Shown here piece by piece: positions 62,626-64,000 of a DNA stretch of 64,000 nucleotides (positions are counted from its first letter, which is position 1; the number at the start of each line of letters is the position of its first letter). Below the pieces are notes generated by a model that was not told where the DNA came from, did not search any database, and saw only the letters and a list, made by a program, of their open reading frames with translations. The translations under genes were made by a program, and so were the position numbers. This DNA comes from Maridesulfovibrio sp. (GTDB taxonomy: Bacteria > Desulfobacterota > Desulfovibrionia > Desulfovibrionales > Desulfovibrionaceae), in assembly GCF_963676065.1 (NCBI RefSeq), contig NZ_OY780933.1, positions 3,676,501-3,740,500 on the forward strand, given 5' to 3'.

Positions 62626-64000
62626 GAGTACACCGATATTTCAGGAATGAGAGCCAGCACGGAGAGAGGAAGAGGCTGATCCTGCCGGATATAAATCTGC
62701 CCGTCACGATCATAACCTCGATTGAATTTGACCTCGTAATCACCACTGTAAAGAGCCGGTGCACCGCCTACCTTGTCGGCGGAAGTACGAAACGGAGCCC
62801 GCTCTAAATGATCTCCATCATAGCCGACCTGTAGACCGAGCGACTGAAAAAGTCTTACAATCACATGCGAGATGCGCTTTTTCCGTCCCTGTGCGGTTCC
62901 GCCGGAAATAGCGCCGCCCTCGATGCGCAAAGTCTTCATGTTGGAGACATACGGCAACCCGGCGTGGACAACCTTCGCCGGGGCGGCCAAAGTTATACTA
63001 CCGTTCTGAACAACAACATCAGGCCGCACAGCACCGTCGGCCAACACGGAGACAGTCTTGCCCTCCAGATGTTCAAGTCCCGTAAAGACACTATCGCTGA
63101 CGCCCTGATCGTAACTCAGCCCTGAATCGACAAAAAAAGCATCATCAGAGCCTTCTCCCACAAACTGATTCTCCATCCGCTCAACATATTTATGAAGCTT
63201 ACCTCCGACCTCCCGCTCAACCACAGTCCAGACTTCCTCCTGAGTCGGACCGGGGATTGTACATACTGACCTGAACTTTCCATCCGTTGAATGACGATGA
63301 AATCCGACCACTTCATGCTCGCGCTGATAGGTCAAACCGATCATGATTCCATCGTCGCGCACCATCCAGATGATGGAATCAGGGGATTGCTGATAGGCCC
63401 ATTCGGTGATTGAATGAGAGCGGGTCAGATGCTCGGCCAGAATAGTCAAATCCGGGGCGATGTAACCGTCCGCCTCAAATGAATATGAAAGTTCACGGAT
63501 AGTCCGTCCTTCCCGCTGCAGGAAAATCATAACCCCACCGACCACAACAGGAGGAACCGAGGCAGAACCATGAGTAGTTTCACGGCGGACCATAACCGAA
63601 TTCGGCGTTACGGAATCCGCGCTGCTACCGCCGGAAAGCCACCATTCACCGCCGGATGTCCCCATGATCAGCTTCTTGGAACTTACCATCCAGCGGATGG
63701 CATTTACCTGATCGGCGGAAAGTGTATAGGTACAGGCATCATCATCCACCACAGGATCGGAAACACCGAAATCCTCATAAGATCCGGCCTTGCTCATCCA
63801 GACTGTCTGAGGATTGGCAGGACTGGCCGCAAAACAGAGCCGTTCCTCGAAAAAGGTCACACATGAAGGGAATCCTTTATCGCTGTTCCATTCATCAGGC
63901 GGAGAACTGAAAGCTACCAACCCCATTGTCCAATCGACATGGGAGGTACGGGATAATTTGTAAGGTTGAATTTCCGGATGGACCAGATACATTACATCCG
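62622..64000 (-). CDS. Large prophage virion protein (partial, 5' end off the window)
   Basis: The C-terminal 459 or so residues are present. The frame stays open past the ATG at 63992 to the right edge, so that ATG is internal. Typical phrases are LSRTSHVDWTMGLVAF and CVTFFEERLCFAASPANPQTVWMSKAG, found in a podovirus tail or adhesion-type protein whose strands look beta-propeller-like. The exact role is not certain; it may form part of the tail tube or its plug. Confidence 0.75.
   Translation of the reverse strand, partial: DVMYLVHPEIQPYKLSRTSHVDWTMGLVAFSSPPDEWNSDKGFPSCVTFFEERLCFAASPANPQTVWMSKAGSYEDFGVSDPVVDDDACTYTLSADQVNAIRWMVSSKKLIMGTSGGEWWLSGGSSADSVTPNSVMVRRETTHGSASVPPVVVGGVMIFLQREGRTIRELSYSFEADGYIAPDLTILAEHLTRSHSITEWAYQQSPDSIIWMVRDDGIMIGLTYQREHEVVGFHRHSTDGKFRSVCTIPGPTQEEVWTVVEREVGGKLHKYVERMENQFVGEGSDDAFFVDSGLSYDQGVSDSVFTGLEHLEGKTVSVLADGAVRPDVVVQNGSITLAAPAKVVHAGLPYVSNMKTLRIEGGAISGGTAQGRKKRISHVIVRLFQSLGLQVGYDGDHLERAPFRTSADKVGGAPALYSGDYEVKFNRGYDRDGQIYIRQDQPLPLSVLALIPEISVYS

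Larger units (their letters stand above)
57834..64000 (-). mobile_element. Podovirus-like prophage, tail and virion-protein end
   Basis: All five genes from 57834 are on the minus strand and resemble late structural genes (tail-fibre/spike, core and gp13-like proteins, a large virion protein). The middle of the tail-fibre gene is AT-richer than its ends, as in swapped receptor-binding modules. No integrase or lysis gene is in the window. The left boundary is set by the terminator at 57785; no att site was identified. Confidence 0.8.

Noticed and set aside
1-64000. tRNA, rRNA, CRISPR arrays and insertion sequences
   Set aside because: No T-loop plus CCA patterns, rRNA-like sequence, regular spaced repeats or transposase genes were seen.

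Overview
The window reads as chromosomal DNA of a Gram-negative, Desulfovibrio-like deltaproteobacterium, possibly of the marine Maridesulfovibrio type. This placement is inference. It rests on moderate GC, lipoprotein and outer-envelope genes, a stand-alone AICAR transformylase, a DivIVA-domain gene, DUF3369 signalling proteins and an NhaB Na+/H+ antiporter. I see no rRNA, tRNA or CRISPR array.

Layout. 1-5.1 kb: a PhnD-like binding protein translationally coupled to a PAS histidine kinase, then a PEP-synthase-like protein. 5.1-16.5 kb: an eight-gene minus-strand envelope operon (secreted FlgT/LPP20-like proteins, an SLH/TPR lipoprotein, an AsmA-like protein, a GNA1162-like beta-helix lipoprotein, a SpoIID protein and a TPR membrane protein). 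It is driven from a 530-bp AT-rich region with a good sigma-70 promoter and several palindromes. 17-24 kb: small regulators, YajQ, a STAS protein, NhaB behind a GC-rich structured leader, TrmO, IF-1 and an RRM protein. 24-28.7 kb: a compact operon yggT-divIVA-DUF167-DUF465-ilvB-ilvH-ilvC. 28.9-37.6 kb: HAD and hypothetical genes, tatA, and a minus-strand run of beta-CASP nuclease, rsmD, coaD, miaA, two secreted FlgT-like proteins and pgsA. 38.6-39.5 kb: a gene-poor stretch with a very strong orphan terminator and a broken lipoprotein gene. 39.5-53.3 kb: a binding protein, holB, purA, an MltF-like transglycosylase, AICAR transformylase, an RNase II-family protein, plsY, and a DUF3369 histidine kinase/HD-GYP pair. 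53.3-57.8 kb: a CBS protein, biotin genes bioF-bioH-like-bioC and a DUF3089 lipoprotein. 57.8-64 kb: the tail and virion-protein end of a podovirus-like prophage running off the right edge.

The most interesting items are these. (1) The 11-kb envelope operon, with FlgT/LPP20-like modules that recur in a second locus at 31.9-33.9 kb, suggests an undescribed surface or envelope assembly system. (2) An approximately 450-nt region ends in a 13-bp-stem terminator and has no convincing gene, so it is a candidate non-coding RNA. (3) The structured leader of nhaB is a candidate cation-responsive riboswitch.
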